DNA of 64,000 nucleotides from Simmondsia chinensis. Its lineage: Eukaryota; Streptophyta; Magnoliopsida; Caryophyllales; Simmondsiaceae. The first letter of the stretch is position 1, and every line of letters begins with the position of its first letter. The notes below the pieces were generated by a model. It saw only the letters and a list, made by a program, of their open reading frames with translations. It had not been told where the DNA came from and ran no database searches. The DNA is taken from contig JAGTTD010000001.1 in assembly GCA_018398585.1 (NCBI GenBank), forward strand, positions 6,202,501 to 6,266,500, written 5' to 3'. Made by a program: the position numbers and the translations under genes. This document shows positions 10,761-21,829 of this stretch, piece by piece.

Positions 10761-11192
10761 GCCTATATTTGGTAACACACAAAAATTGTTGCCTATATTA
10801 TGTAACACACAAAAATTGTTGCCTTCAATAGGTAACACATTACAAACTATTGTCTTTCTAAAACAACGAATTATAAACCATTTCCCATAACATACTAACC
10901 AATCATTGCCTTTCGTGTACAACGAAACCAATGCATTGCCTATGTCGTATCAAAGATAAGAATTGTTGCATAACAAAAAATCCAAACCGCAAATATTACC
11001 AATCAAATCTATATGAATTGCATAAACTGATTTTCACAAATAATCAACACTAGTTGGTAAGTGACAAAATACATGTCTCGTGTTCCAAAAAGTAACAACT
11101 TGGAATTGAAATATGAGCAATAACCATACTTGAATATTCAAAATACAAATGGTCTATGAGACAAATTTCAAATTTAACATTGTTCTCAAAAG

Positions 11193-11261
11193 CTAAATCT
11201 CTTCATCTATTTCTTCATCGTCTTCTTCTTCGTCCTCTTCTTTCATAGATTGCATCCCCTA
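11193..11261 (-). pseudogene. Possible terminal exon with acidic tail
   Basis: On the minus strand, after a plausible 3' splice site (TTATACTGTAG), an open frame encodes MQSMKEEDEEEDDEE, ending with a stop at 11193. It could be the last exon of a transposase or other gene carried by the CACTA-like element. I recognise no domain, and acidic runs are low-complexity, so this is tentative. Confidence 0.25.
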
Positions 11262-11515
11262 CAGTATAACACATGTTTCAGAATAAACAGTTTTAAACAT
11301 GTATTCAAAGGCATAACATAATGTCACAATCAATGATTATCATATAGTAGTGACAAGATTCACGATATCACTTAATTTAAAATGCGTATATATTTAAGTT
11401 ATATGTAAAGATTTCTATGAGCTCTTTCTAAAAGATGAGCAATCTAAATTATTTCACATTAATGACAGGATGTTAAGGTTTGGATTAAAGTCATAGTATT
11501 AGTAGAGTAATTGCT

Positions 11516-13176
11516 TGTCATGAATACTATATGTACTCAACTCATTAGTATTAGCTAAGATAGTTAGAATGTATTAGATTGTGTAAGAAGCCTAAGTACT
11601 TGTAATTGTCACCTTGAAAAGAGTGTGAGTTAGTTAGTTAGGTTGGTTAGAGCTTTGTGTTAGATATTTTAGTTAGATACCTCAATACTTTAACCACCTC
11701 TTGTGATTAGGTAGTAGTATAAGTACATGATCCTGCACTTGTAATATGCATTAAAATGATAAGACAAACTCTACTTTTCTCCCTTAATCCTCTTTACTTC
11801 TCCCTCTATTTTCTCTAATTCTCATCTGTTTCTCAATTCTTCCTCACCCGAAACTCTAATTCTTTCTAATTCTCTAAGTCATGATCCAAGATTCACCTCG
11901 GGTCATGACAATTGGTATTAGAGCTCGATCTTGAGCACAAATTTTTGTTGATTTGATCTGATTGTTGACTCTTCTGCAGAGAGTTGCATTTACTTCTATG
12001 TTGCAATCCTTACATTAGCATCAAACTATATTAAGACTAGTTTTTCTGCAATTGGAGCACCTGTCACTGAACATATCAAGACTTGGGCTGGAAGGTTCAG
12101 ATCTTACTGCACATATAATGGATTAATCAAATGCTAAACTTAGGTGTTCAAGAATTTAACCGAATTGCATAGATCTGGACTCAAAGGTAGCTGTTGCTGC
12201 TCTTGTGATTGTCTAGCTGAATTACTTACACAAAATAAAGACAAATGGAAGCCACAACTACACTCTTAGTAAAGATTTTGAATGCTCTTTATTCTATTAC
12301 CAAGGATATCCTCTACCAAATCTTTTATCCCTATAGTTACATTGAACGAATTGAAGTTAATTCAACATCAACCTTGGAGGTTGAGGCTATGTAACCTATT
12401 CTTTAAGGAAACGAGCTGCGTTAGCATTTATTAAGCTACATGGAAGGCATATCTATGACAAATGTTGTGTTTTAGATATTCAATTTTTATATCCTTGTAA
12501 GGAGATTGAAGAGACAAAAAAAATCCTTCTCCAAAAGGACCAATGCATCTTGATGTTTCTATTGAAAAGAATGGAAAAATGTGTGCAAAGGTGGTTGAGG
12601 ATTCAACAATAAAGCAGGGTAAAGTCATAGCACTTCAACAAAATACAACATATGGAGCCGTTGATGGCCAGAATCAGAAAATTGCAGCAACAAAACATGT
12701 TAATGGTGCAGCATTTCGACTTGAGCTGGATAAAATGAAGCAAATGCAAGTTCCCGAATTGAATTCGAAGTTTGCAGCAATAACACTGGTACAACAAAAT
12801 GCCAACATCATTAGTATTAGCTAAGATAGTTAGAATGTATTAGATTGTGTAAGAAGCCTAAGTACTTGTAGTTGTCACCTTGAAAAGAGTGTGAGTTAGT
12901 TAGTTAGGTTGGTTAGAGCTTTGTGTTAGATATTTTAGTTAGATACCTCAATACTTTAACCACCTCTTGTGATTAGGAAGTAGTATAATTACATGATCCT
13001 ACACTTGTAATATGCATTAAAATGATAAGACAAACTCTACTTTTCTCCCTTAATCCTCTCTACTTCTCCCTCTATTCTCGCTAATTCTCATCTGTTTCTC
13101 AATTCTTCTTCACCCCAAACTCTAATTCTTTCTAGTTCTCTAAGTCATGATCCAAGATCCACGTCGGGTCATGACA
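11516..13176 (+). mobile_element. Small non-autonomous LTR element
   Basis: Perfect 5 bp duplication TTGCT (11511-11515 and 13177-13181). LTR 1 is 11516-11910; it starts TGTCATGA and ends TCATGACA. LTR 2 is about 12800-13176; its first bases are altered by a small deletion. A primer site TGGTATTAGAGC follows LTR 1 at 11913. The interior of about 890 bp holds a 94-codon frame (12543-12824) that runs into LTR 2 and has no recognised domain. Proteins must have come from another element. It is nested in the CACTA-like element. Confidence 0.85.
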
Positions 13177-13181
13177 TTGCT

Positions 13182-13487
13182 ATAATTTCAAACTCTAAAC
13201 TCTTGTGTATCATTTTCTATGATCTCAGTTATCAATATCAATTTTTCCCTCATAAGAAAATCAAGACTAAACAAGCAATTGCCACAATTTCAAACTCCAA
13301 ACTCTAAAGTTGCAACATATGACCATAAAGACAACAAGTTTAATTAGATAGAGTTTCTATAGAACTTCTACTCCATACATACCACCAAAAGTGCTACGGA
13401 CTAGGTACTAATCCAGTATCTAGGTATTTTGATAGCAACTAAACTAAAAAAAGTAAGAGAAATCATACAAGAAAATAGTTAGTAATG
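13182..13487. other. CACTA-like interior between two nested elements
   Basis: AT-rich, no gene recognised. Confidence 0.5.
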
Positions 13488-14208
13488 ATGTATGTTAGCA
13501 TCGTTACCTAACAACTGGTATCAGAGCCCCAGGGTGAAACCTAAATCAGATAAATAGTTGTTTGAGTGGGAGAAAGGGAACGGTGGCCAGACTTGCTATT
13601 CCGGTGAAGTAGATGTCAGTGGTCGGAGGTGGCGCGTGGGTAGGCGCCCCTAAAAAAGCAAAGTCGGCGGCGCGTGTGGTGGAGCGTGGCGGTGCTAGGC
13701 CGCGTGTGGTGGCGAACGGAGGTGATAAAAGACTAGATTGGGTTACCTGGGTTACAGATCTGGTGGTTCCCGAGCGAATCGGTGAACGGTGGCCGTCAGT
13801 GGGAGTCCGACAGTGGCGCGGTGGTGGTTCTGTGCGAAATCGAAGATTGAACTCCGGAGGGAGGCTCCCGCTTGTTCCTCTGACGGCTGGAGAATATGAC
13901 GAGGACCGGTGACGATCTCCAGTGGTCGGTGGGTCGTAGGTTCGGTGAGTGGCGCTAGAGTTGGTGCCGGAGAGACCCGAAAGAGAAGACGCAGAGAGAG
14001 AGAGAGAAAGCCAAGAAGAAGGAGACAAAGAGGCGCGAGGAGAGAGAAAGCACAGGAGATTGTTTTTTTTGGGTTTTGGTCAAGTATTAAAGTTGACCAA
14101 AGTGAAAATTAAAAAAAAAATCAGTGATAATTTAAAAAAAAAAAATCCATATCAGATTTTAGGAAAAAAAATTTGTGCTCGAGGTGGTAAAGTTAAAAGT
14201 GTTCATCA

Positions 14209-15419
14209 ATGGCGACCGATGAGGTAAAAATTTCGGGTATTGAGAAATTTGACGGTACTGATTTCGGGTACTGGCACATGCAAATTGAGGATTATTTGTA
14301 TGGGAAAAAATTGCATTTGCCTTTGTTGGGTGAGAAGCCGAAAGACATGAAGGACAAGGAATGGGAATTGTTGGGCCGACATGTTTGGGTGTTATTAGAC
14401 TTACTCTGTCCCGGACTGTAGCACATAATGTTGTCAACGAGAAGACAATGGCGGGTTTGATGGCAGCTTTGTCGGGCATGTATGAGAAACAATCGGCGAA
14501 CAACAAGGAGCACGTGATGAAGAAATTGTTCAATCTGAAGATGACGGAAGGTGGTTCGGTTGCCCAGCACTTGAATGCATTTAATACGATCATAAATTAG
14601 TTGATGTCGGTGGAACTCAATTTTAGTGACGAAATACGAGCACTGGTACTGTTAGTGTCTTTGCCCAATAGTTGGAAGGCCATGAGGATGGCGGTCAGTA
14701 ATTCTGCAGGGAAAGAGAAATTAAAATACAATGACATACGTGACTTAGTATTAGCCGAGAAGGTGCGCCGATGAGATTCCGGTGAGAATCACACGTTGAG
14801 CGTGGAATCCCGAGGTAGGGGTTTGGAAAGATCACGTAGGGGCAGAAGTAGCAGTAGGACAGGCCAGAGGGGGCAGTGATGGCACTGCGGAAAACCGGGA
14901 CACATGAAGAGAGAGTGTAGAGTCTTGAAGAGGTCAGACCCAGATACAGCCAATGTTATGACTGAAGAGATAATACAGGATGCTCTGGCTCTTACCATGC
15001 ATTCACCAGTGGATGACTGGATTTTAGATTCAGGGGCTTCGTTTCACCCTACATCGTGTAGGGACGTGATTCAGAATTTTGTGGCTGGGGATTACGGTAG
15101 AGTGTATTTGGCGAGTGGACAGCCGTTAGAAGTTGTCGGTATGGGTGATGTCAATATTTCATCACCGCATGGGTCAAGGGGGACTTTACATGGTGTGAGA
15201 TTTGTACCCGAGTTGAAGAATAATTTGATATCGGTAGGACAGCTTGATGACAGTGGGTATTCTGTCAGGTTCTCGGGAGGAAAGTGGGTTGTCTCGAAAG
15301 GGGCGTTAGTGATTGCTCGTGGTTTGAAGGCGGGCACACTATTTTCAATGTCGAAGTCAACTGATGGTGAGTTTACTGCAGGAAACTCAGCTTTGCGGAG
15401 GTCAAAGTGTGTCAGTTAG
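14209..15419 (+). pseudogene. Copia gag and protease of the deleted element
   Basis: Starts MATDEVKISGIEKFDGTDFG, the usual N-terminus of this gag type, with GYWHMQIEDYLY. A frameshift at about 14400 moves to the frame 14361-14600 (AHNVVNEKTMAGLMAALS), then a stop at 14600 and more gag (LPNSWKAMRMAVSNSAG). The zinc knuckle follows: WHCGKPGHMKREC, with its first cysteine replaced by a stop. The protease starts with DWILDSGASFH (about 15017), active-site DSG intact, and continues to 15419. An open frame at 15435-15659, rich in Lys and Ser, follows. At least one frameshift and several stops; not functional. Confidence 0.85.
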
Positions 15420-15717
15420 AAGCCACTTCCTAAGATGTCATATCAGTCCAGAAAGCCGCTGGGTAAAAAGATTAGTCAGAAGGGTCATTCTAATGTGAGG
15501 TCGAGTACACGTGTTAAGTCGGAGCTAGTAGTGGGAGCTGAGACGAATTCCCAGTACAAGAAGACAAGTGGGCGAGTGAATCCAATAGTTCTGCTAAAGA
15601 AGAGTGTACCGCCTGATATACTGAAGCCGGGGCCGGCTTCAGGTAGAGTTCACGCATGATGATTGCGTGGTAAGGGGGAAGCATGGAGGATTACTGTACA
15701 GTCTCCAAGTGGGAGAT

Positions 15718-16072
15718 TGTTAAGTGTGGAGACTGTTCGTTTCTGGTAACCGTCATTAATCATGGCCGGATTTATTAGGGGCCCGAGTTAATGGCATGAC
15801 TTTTGGTTTTTCCAGCTGTTTCGATTGTAAGAGGCCTATTTATAGGTGCTCTTTGGCTGGTGTAAAATGAGAGCAAAACACAAGTGAGGAAGAGAGAATA
15901 GAGATTGTAATCCTCGGTTATAATAGTAAATATTTTTGCTCCCCCTCCATGGATGTAGACTTCGGCTAAACCACGTAAATTCCAATGTCTAATATTTTTC
16001 CCCCATTCCTGTTTAATTCCGCATTTTGCTATTTCGATTTAAGGTTCGGTAAATTCGTGAGTGGTCCTAACA
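15718..16072 (+). repeat. 3' LTR of the gag-protease element
   Basis: 355 bp, TG...CA, with a TATA-like motif (ctatttatagg, about 15836) and a U5 region with 'gatgtagacttcggctaaa'. Related but older LTR relics are at 21830-22212 and possibly 32230-32370. Confidence 0.85.
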
Positions 16073-16739
16073 ATGTATGCTAAGATTTCATGACAACCAA
16101 TATTTCCCATCCTAATTTGCCTACTATTTACGACGGTTTTTGTTGTCTATCATGAAGGGTCGTCGCAAATAAACAAATTTCTAGTAGTGTGAGTTAGATT
16201 GAGTCTGGCTGAGGTCATGTCATATCATTTTGGGTTCAAATACTCAAATGCAATCATTTTGAGTTTTGAGTAAAGATTGGGTCCAACGTTCCTATTTCAA
16301 GTCATTTTGAGTTTCTATATTAATAATTAAGTTGCAACATTTAGGGCTTCATATCAGTAGAGTTAATAAAGAATTACAATTCGTAATTAAGGACTTGGAC
16401 TATATGCTTTTTAATTAAAACCCAATTAAATGGAATTGGAGAGTGGAATTGTAATTATAATTAATGAAGCTGACAAAAAAAATGGAATTATGGCCCTCAA
16501 TTTCAACGTTACCGTTAGCCCAAATCCACATTCAAATTCCATACATCAAATAGGATCCAATGAAATTTGTATCACTTAGATACCTATCCAATTGTACCAA
16601 TAAGTTAATTAATCAATTTAATCAATAAAAAATATATAATGAACTCATTGTCACATGATCAGATATTAATTAATTACTTGGCATAATGGAAAATTGACTC
16701 GTGGTAAAAAGGAAACATTTAAAAGTTGATGCCGTATAG
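16073..16739. other. CACTA-like interior, with a foreign CACTA-type end
   Basis: No gene. At about 16125-16190 a second CACTA-type terminus is seen: its complement begins CACTACTAGAAATTTG and runs into GCGACGACCC. No partner end was found, so it is a fragment or the edge of a different element. Confidence 0.4.
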
Positions 16740-17009
16740 CTAACAACAAAAGCAACAAGTTAGAGAGTGTTGCCTATTACTGCAACACTCAACTAACCGT
16801 TACCTTTAGTTGAGCAAATGCAACGGTTTTTCACTTCTGTTGCCTTCAACAACAAAGGCAACGGTTTTGGAACCGTTGCTATAAGATTTATACATCAAAT
16901 TTGAGGATGAAGGCAACATCATAGAAAGTGTTGCCTTTGACTAGTTTAGGCAACACTTTTTACTACCGTTGCAAATTTTCCGTTGCATATGTCCATTTAT
17001 GTTGTAGTG
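16740..17009. repeat. Right subterminal repeat cluster and TIR of the CACTA-like element
   Basis: Alternating GGCAAC(A/G) and GTTGCC motifs, including CCGTTGCATATGTCC, ending at the terminal GTTGTAGTG (complement CACTACAAC). Confidence 0.75.
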
Positions 17010-18730
17010 TGGAGGGCTTTATAATGGGGTTGAAGGTCTTCTTATAGTCAAGGCCCTCACGTTGGTGAAATCCTTGAGCCACAAGGTGAGCCTTAAGTCA
17101 TTCAACCGAGCCATCTGCTTTGTACTTAACTTTGTATTTGCATGTGCTACCCACAAAGTTTTTTGTAGGGTCATGAGAAACTAAGTCCCAAGCGTGATTG
17201 AGAAGTCAAGCATTAAACTCATCTACCATGGCTTCTTGCCATTGCGGATTTTTGACAGCCTGTGTAAAACAAGTTGGCTCTTGTACAACAGTAATGGATT
17301 ATAATCAAAGCAGAAACTCAGTCTCACATATGCCATCCTTAAGCCTAGTGCACATGGGATGAACGTTCAAGGTATCCGGGGTAGGAGGGGACAAGTGTTG
17401 TACTGTAGGTGGGGGGCTAGACCTAGGGGTACCCAGTGTGGGTTCAGGTTGGGTATACTTATGGTCCGCGGGGGGGTGGGGGGGGGTGGGTTGGGGTTGG
17501 GGGGACTGGTGTTAGAGGCATCACCGAGGTCCGGGAGCCTGGGGCCAAGGACAACATCGGTCCTGGTTGAGGTTGGCGGGTTGGGTGAGGCAGCGGTAGG
17601 GGGCCTACTAGACTAACCGAATAAGGGGAGTAGGAGTCGGGGGCAGCTGTTGATCATCAGGAAGAGTGGTCGGTTGGTGCATTGGGTCCAGGACCGTTAA
17701 TGGTTGGGAGACTGTAACATCAAAGCTAGTGGTGTTAGTTTTAAGTAGATCGTTGTAGGGAAACATAGATTAATCAAAGACTACATGCCGACTAATATAA
17801 ATACATTTATTTTTGGGGTCAAAATACCTATATCCTTTGTATCGGGTAGCATAGCCCAAGAAAATACATGTGATGGATCATGGAGCAAGTTTATATGCAG
17901 CACGGGAAGCGATGTGTGGGTAACAAGCGCACTCAAAAATGCCAAAACGATTACAATCCGGGTTTTTATGAAAAAGCTTTTGAAATAGAGATTCATTTGA
18001 CAAAGTTGGTGTGGGAAGACGATTTATAGTAAAACATGTGGTACAGAAAGCGTCATCCCAAAATTCATAAGGAAGTTTTGAATGAATGAGGAGCGTTCGT
18101 GCCGTTTTAGATAAGTGTCAATGCTTGCGTTCCGCGACCCCTTTTTGTTCTGGGGTTTCAGGACAGGATAGGCAGAAGTGAATTCCAACATCGCGGCAAG
18201 GGGAATTCATACGCCAAGGATCAAATTCACCTCCAACATCACTTTGAAAAATTTTAATTGTAAGATTAAATTGGTTTTCGACAAGTGTTTTAAAATTAAC
18301 AAAAATCGTATAAACATTACATTTGCGTTGCATTGGGTAGAGCCAAGTGAAACGTGAAAAATCATCAATGAACAAAACATAGTACTTGTATGCTGAATTT
18401 TGAGGATACAGGTAATTGCCAAACATCAGAATGTATTAATGGAAGGGGCATAGTCGAAGTGTTCCGTACACATTCAAAAGAAAGCTTTCAAGATTTCCCT
18501 AAACAACATGACGAACATTTATTCAAAAACCTAATAGCAGGGAAAATTGTTTCTTAAACAAGGTATCAAGATCAGTGCTACCTAAATGTCGTAGTCTTTG
18601 ATGCCACAGTTCACCATTTTTGACTTGAGCTATGAGTCCGATGTCGTGGGGAGAAGCTATAGAGTGGTCCATTACTGGACACTCGTAGAAGCGACATCCC
18701 CGTAGCTTGGTTCTTGACACAAAAAGAATT
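17010..18730 (-). pseudogene. Copia integrase and N-terminal RT of the split element
   Basis: At about 17020-17090 the minus strand reads [15 protein letters not shown] then FNPIIKPST, the RT segment that continues across the CACTA insert. At 17220-17300 it reads FTQAVKNPQWQEAMVDEFNA. The integrase core is at 18118-18426, with the catalytic acidic residues visible: LFIDDFSRF, FQSDVGGEF and PEQKGVAERKH. The pre-integrase zinc segment (ELWHQRLRHLG) is at about 18590-18640. A very G-rich stretch (about 17460-17500) falls in the variable linker between integrase and RT. Stops and frameshifts occur throughout. Confidence 0.85.
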
Positions 18731-18869
18731 TAGAGTCAAATTCTATCGTACAATTATTATCCTGACACAGTTGTTTAATGGATACTAAGTTATGCTGAGA
18801 TTTGGGACAAGCATGACTTGGGGTAAATTAAGTGGGGTTGTGCGAGTGGGAATTACAGTTAAGCCAATA

Positions 18870-20486
18870 TACGTTACAGGTAATAATGCTCCATTTCCAA
18901 CAACCATACCTTTATGACCATTATAAGGAAGAAGTTTAGAGAGGATACCTGGGTTAGGCTATGGCTTGAGGCATTTGAGTCAGGATACCAGTTGTAGCCG
19001 TGCGGTTCTCCTATCATCATGGCAGCAAACGATTGGGAAGGATCAGGAAAGGCAGAGCTGTCGAATTGGTAAGGGCATGTAACAGCAATATGACCTACAT
19101 ATCTGACAAAATTGAGGACCAGGGCCGAGCACACTTGCACTAGGATTAGGGGAAGAACCAGGTTGAGGTCGGATCGGGTTAGGGGTGTCATTGTAGGAGC
19201 CCCTCCAAGGGTGTGGTGTACCGTGGGTGGGCAGGGGACCCGAGGGATGCCCACGGCCACCACGGTTACTGCGACGGTTGTAACCGCAGCCATGGCCGCG
19301 ATCGCCCCGTGAAGGTGGGGGGTTGGGTGGCAGTTGACCGGTTGCCACCATGGCATGAGATGGTTCAGTTGGTGACTGGTTAGAGTAACGTGTCAAGGCA
19401 GCCTCCTCATTAAGTAAAACAGTTTTAAGTTCCTCATATGTGTAATATTTTGAAAATTGACGAATGAAAGTGGAGAAAGCGGCATACTTGTGGGGTAAGC
19501 CATAGGGTGCATAATGTTGAAATTCTCTATTTGAAACCAGGGAGTCAATGGCAACTAGATCGTCTATAATGAATTTTAGTTGAGAGAGGTATTGGTCCAT
19601 TATTTTGCCATCCTTATGATGATGCATAAGTTGGGTTCTTAGGTCAAACTCCTTGGCCAAGGAGTGATCCCAAAGACGCTTAGCTAGGGCATCCCACATG
19701 GATTTAGAGGTAGGTTGGTGTACAATGTCATTTATTAGAGATCTACGAAGGGTGGACGCAATGCAGGATCTAAGACTTTGATCCGTGCGTAGCCAGGATA
19801 AATAGTCATGATTGAGGTAAATCGTTCCATCATGACATGTTATTTGGGCAGGGGACAAGGGTAAGACCATCAATAAACCCTAGTAATTGGTGAGCGATTA
19901 ACAACATTTAAAATTATTCGTGCCAGGGTGGGTAGTTAGTTGTTGTTTCGAGTTTAATTGTAACAATGCTCGTTATATTGGAAAGAGGAATCACAATTGG
20001 GGAAGGGGGCGATTATATTGATTACGATTTATATAATTAAGGTTGAGAAAATTAGAAGGGAGAGGGGTGAGAGGTGGCGGCCCCCTGCACCAGCACTAGG
20101 GAGTACCGATGGTGGGGGGCAGCGCACCACTGTCAGTCAGCGAGGGACAGGAGAGGACGGTGCTGGTCGAGAACAGAGAAGGAAAAATAGAAGGGGGAGG
20201 GATGCCCAAGTTAAGTGCTGGGTTCACAATTGGCCTCCCGATTGGTGGTGGAGTACCGGAGATGGCGACACCGGTATCCCCCAACCAAGGGAGTGGGGCA
20301 CCGGGAGCAATAGATCTGACATTTTGGTGGTCGGTCATCACTCCCGATGAGATGCCGGCGATGGGATGGGGTGGGGTATCGGTATGAGATCCACCGATCT
20401 CCACCCTGGCTATGGTGGCTCCAGTAGTGAGGGGAGGGGAGGGGCACAAAGTACTTGCATAAGAACGATTAGGGTTAGTTGCCATT
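18870..20486 (-). pseudogene. Copia gag and protease of the split element
   Basis: Minus strand from a start at 20486: MATNPNRSYAS, then a Pro/Ser/Thr-rich N-terminal part to about 20100. The gag core at 19043-19873 has LSWLRTDQSLRSCIAST, MWDALAKRLW and YEELKTVLLNEEAALTR. An Arg/Gly-rich linker and a zinc knuckle (CQIC, then GHIAVTCPY after a frameshift) follow. The protease begins NWYPDSNASSH, so the DSG is DSN. The gag type is that of many plant copia elements with short LTRs. Confidence 0.85.
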
Positions 20487-20597
20487 GCTAAAAAAAATTC
20501 AGAAAAAAATGTAACAAATAAAGAATGCAACGCAACAACAAAATAACAATGGAAGAGAAAAAAAAAACCTAAATCAGAGTTTTGCTCTAATATCATA

Positions 20598-20775
20598 TGA
20601 ATGTAAATAATCTATATTATTGAATGAGTATTGAGAGGTACAAATGGGCCTTTACATAGGCATATAGTAAGAACACAATGACCAATCTACCCTTATGGAA
20701 CACATAAGTCAAGGGGTAGTGTGGTAATATACCTAAACCGTAGAATGGGAAAATATTCTCTAATACTATCATCTA
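20598..20775 (-). repeat. 5' LTR of the split copia
   Basis: Matches 9126-9305 over nearly its whole length, with a small deletion near its outer end. The primer site on the minus strand follows (TATGATATTAGAGC). Confidence 0.75.
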
Positions 20776-20820
20776 GTTGTTGATAAACTAGCTTCCCTCT
20801 TTTCCCCAATTTTATGTTTT
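20776..20820 (+). repeat. Tandem duplication unit A, right part
   Basis: The stretch 'ctag(c/a)ttccctcttttcccc' matches about 21291-21310 of unit B and completes unit A beyond the copia insertion. Confidence 0.6.
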
Positions 20821-21322
20821 GACACCGGTAAATAGGACAGGGGAAGGAAGCATTTGAACCTTGAACATTAATACATACAACGTTCACATGCATCATGCTT
20901 GGGTAAGCACTAAGTATATTTTGGGTCATAAACAAGCTTCCAAGAATAAGCTCCTATTAATATGCTCATCGTTGTTTCATTTTGCAGTTTTAGTTGGTGA
21001 CAGTATGTTGAGATGGTAGTTTGTTGTTGTAAAGTTGTACTAAGGTATTGGTGCTTGTGGAAGGTATATATTCGGGCACCTATTGGTTCGTATTAAGGTT
21101 GTTAAAATGCATTGTTGTTGTAGCTGGGTACTTTGTTAATGGTGTAGTTGTGGTATGTAGCACTAACAAGGTGTTCAATAGATGTCAGATCTGTGTTAGG
21201 AGATTTATGTTTGACCAAACAAATGTAATATTTTAGCTTTCCACCCCAGGAGTGCTTAATATGAACCCATCATTTAGTTAGTAATGAACTAGATTTCCTC
21301 TTTTCCCCTATTTTATATTTCG
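20821..21322 (+). repeat. Tandem duplication unit B, uninterrupted
   Basis: Intact second copy of an approximately 500 bp unit whose first copy is spread over 2962-3323, 9039-9125 and 20776-20820. It starts 'gacaccggtaaatagg' directly after unit A ends. No function recognised. Confidence 0.7.
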
Positions 21323-21484
21323 ATAGTGTTTGTTTCTTTGGGGTTGATGTGGGTAGGTTATTGCAGACTTTTTCCGTAATTTTGTATGTTATAAATTGGG
21401 TTGATGCTTGTTATGAAAAGGGGGAAAAAAATTTCAAGCTCTACCTGCTTACAATTAGAAATATAAGTAAACTAATACTAATAA

Positions 21485-21665
21485 CGAGGATATATGATAT
21501 TAGGAGAGCCCACTTATTTACAAGGTCCAGAGCAAGCTTTCGTAGCAGGGATCAACCTCTTCTCTTACACAACAAGAACAACCACCCAATGCCTCAAATA
21601 GGCTCCTGCCAAGACAAAATTTAAAAAAGGTAAAATGTACGCAGCCTGACTCCTATAAGGTACTA
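21485..21665 (-). mobile_element. Au-like SINE, minus strand
   Basis: Contains 'aacaagaacaaccacccaatgcctc', 'ggctcctgcc' and 'ggtaaaatgtacgcagcctgac'. The complement matches the Au SINE 3' part (TTGTTGTT after the conserved GCACTGGG-type segment). Diverged; ends approximate. Confidence 0.6.
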
Positions 21666-21829
21666 CCCTGTAAAAAAGTCGTATCCAAAAAGCCCTCACT
21701 CCTAAACAGTAGTTAGCCCCTTTCTCTTATAATCCATAAATGTAATTGGAGTAAAACTAATGTCTAGGAAATAGGAGATTAGGAGCCCATGTAATTTGTG
21801 GTCCTAAACTAGCTTCCATGATAGAGCCC

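Larger units (their letters stand above)
13493..16072 (+). mobile_element. Copia-type element with gag and protease only
   Basis: Perfect 5 bp duplication ATGTA (13488-13492 and 16073-16077). The 3' LTR is 15718-16072 (TGTTAAG...CCTAACA). The 5' LTR is reduced to 21 bp (13493-13513) that keeps the terminal TGTTA and CCTAACA. The primer site CTGGTATCAGAGCC follows at 13515. A GC-rich leader of about 650 bp precedes gag. Integrase, RT and RNase H are absent: the frame goes from protease to a short basic stretch and then to the polypurine tract (GTGGGAGAT). It is nested in the CACTA-like element. Confidence 0.85.
10520..17009. mobile_element. CACTA-like transposon with subterminal repeats
   Basis: The right end read inward is CACTACAACATAAATGG. 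The left end carries the same ACATAAATGG after a decayed terminus. Both subterminal regions (about 10556-10760 and 16740-17009) are packed with GGCAACGGTT / AACCGTTGCC motifs in both orientations, the architecture of transposase-binding repeats in En/Spm-type elements. It sits inside copia RT coding sequence, which supports an insertion. The 3 bp target duplication is not certain. No transposase is recognised, only a possible acidic terminal exon at 11193-11261. Two LTR elements are nested inside. Confidence 0.75.
9126..20775 (-). mobile_element. Copia element, minus strand, split by a CACTA element
   Basis: Short LTR copies at about 9126-9305 and 20598-20775 share 'gtaaataatctatattattgaatgag'-type sequence. 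On the minus strand the order is 5' LTR, primer site (ATATTAGAGC, just below 20598), gag, protease, integrase, reverse transcriptase, RNase H, polypurine tract (GATTGAGGGGG, plus strand 9308-9318), 3' LTR. The RT domain is interrupted by the CACTA-like element at about 10520-17009. Without the insert the element is about 5.2 kb. The 5 bp target duplication is not clean (CTCTA against TCTAG), so the exact ends are uncertain by a few bases. Confidence 0.85.

Noticed and set aside
13546..14028. Long open frame on the minus strand (160 codons)
   Set aside because: It lies in the GC-rich leader of the nested copia-type element, opposite to its gag, and has low-complexity Ser/Pro/Arg composition. 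Overlapping frames on the plus strand are equally open. A composition effect.
9126..20775. A clean 5 bp target duplication for the split copia
   Set aside because: The flanks read CTCTA and TCTAG; LTR ends have decayed so the exact junction cannot be fixed.
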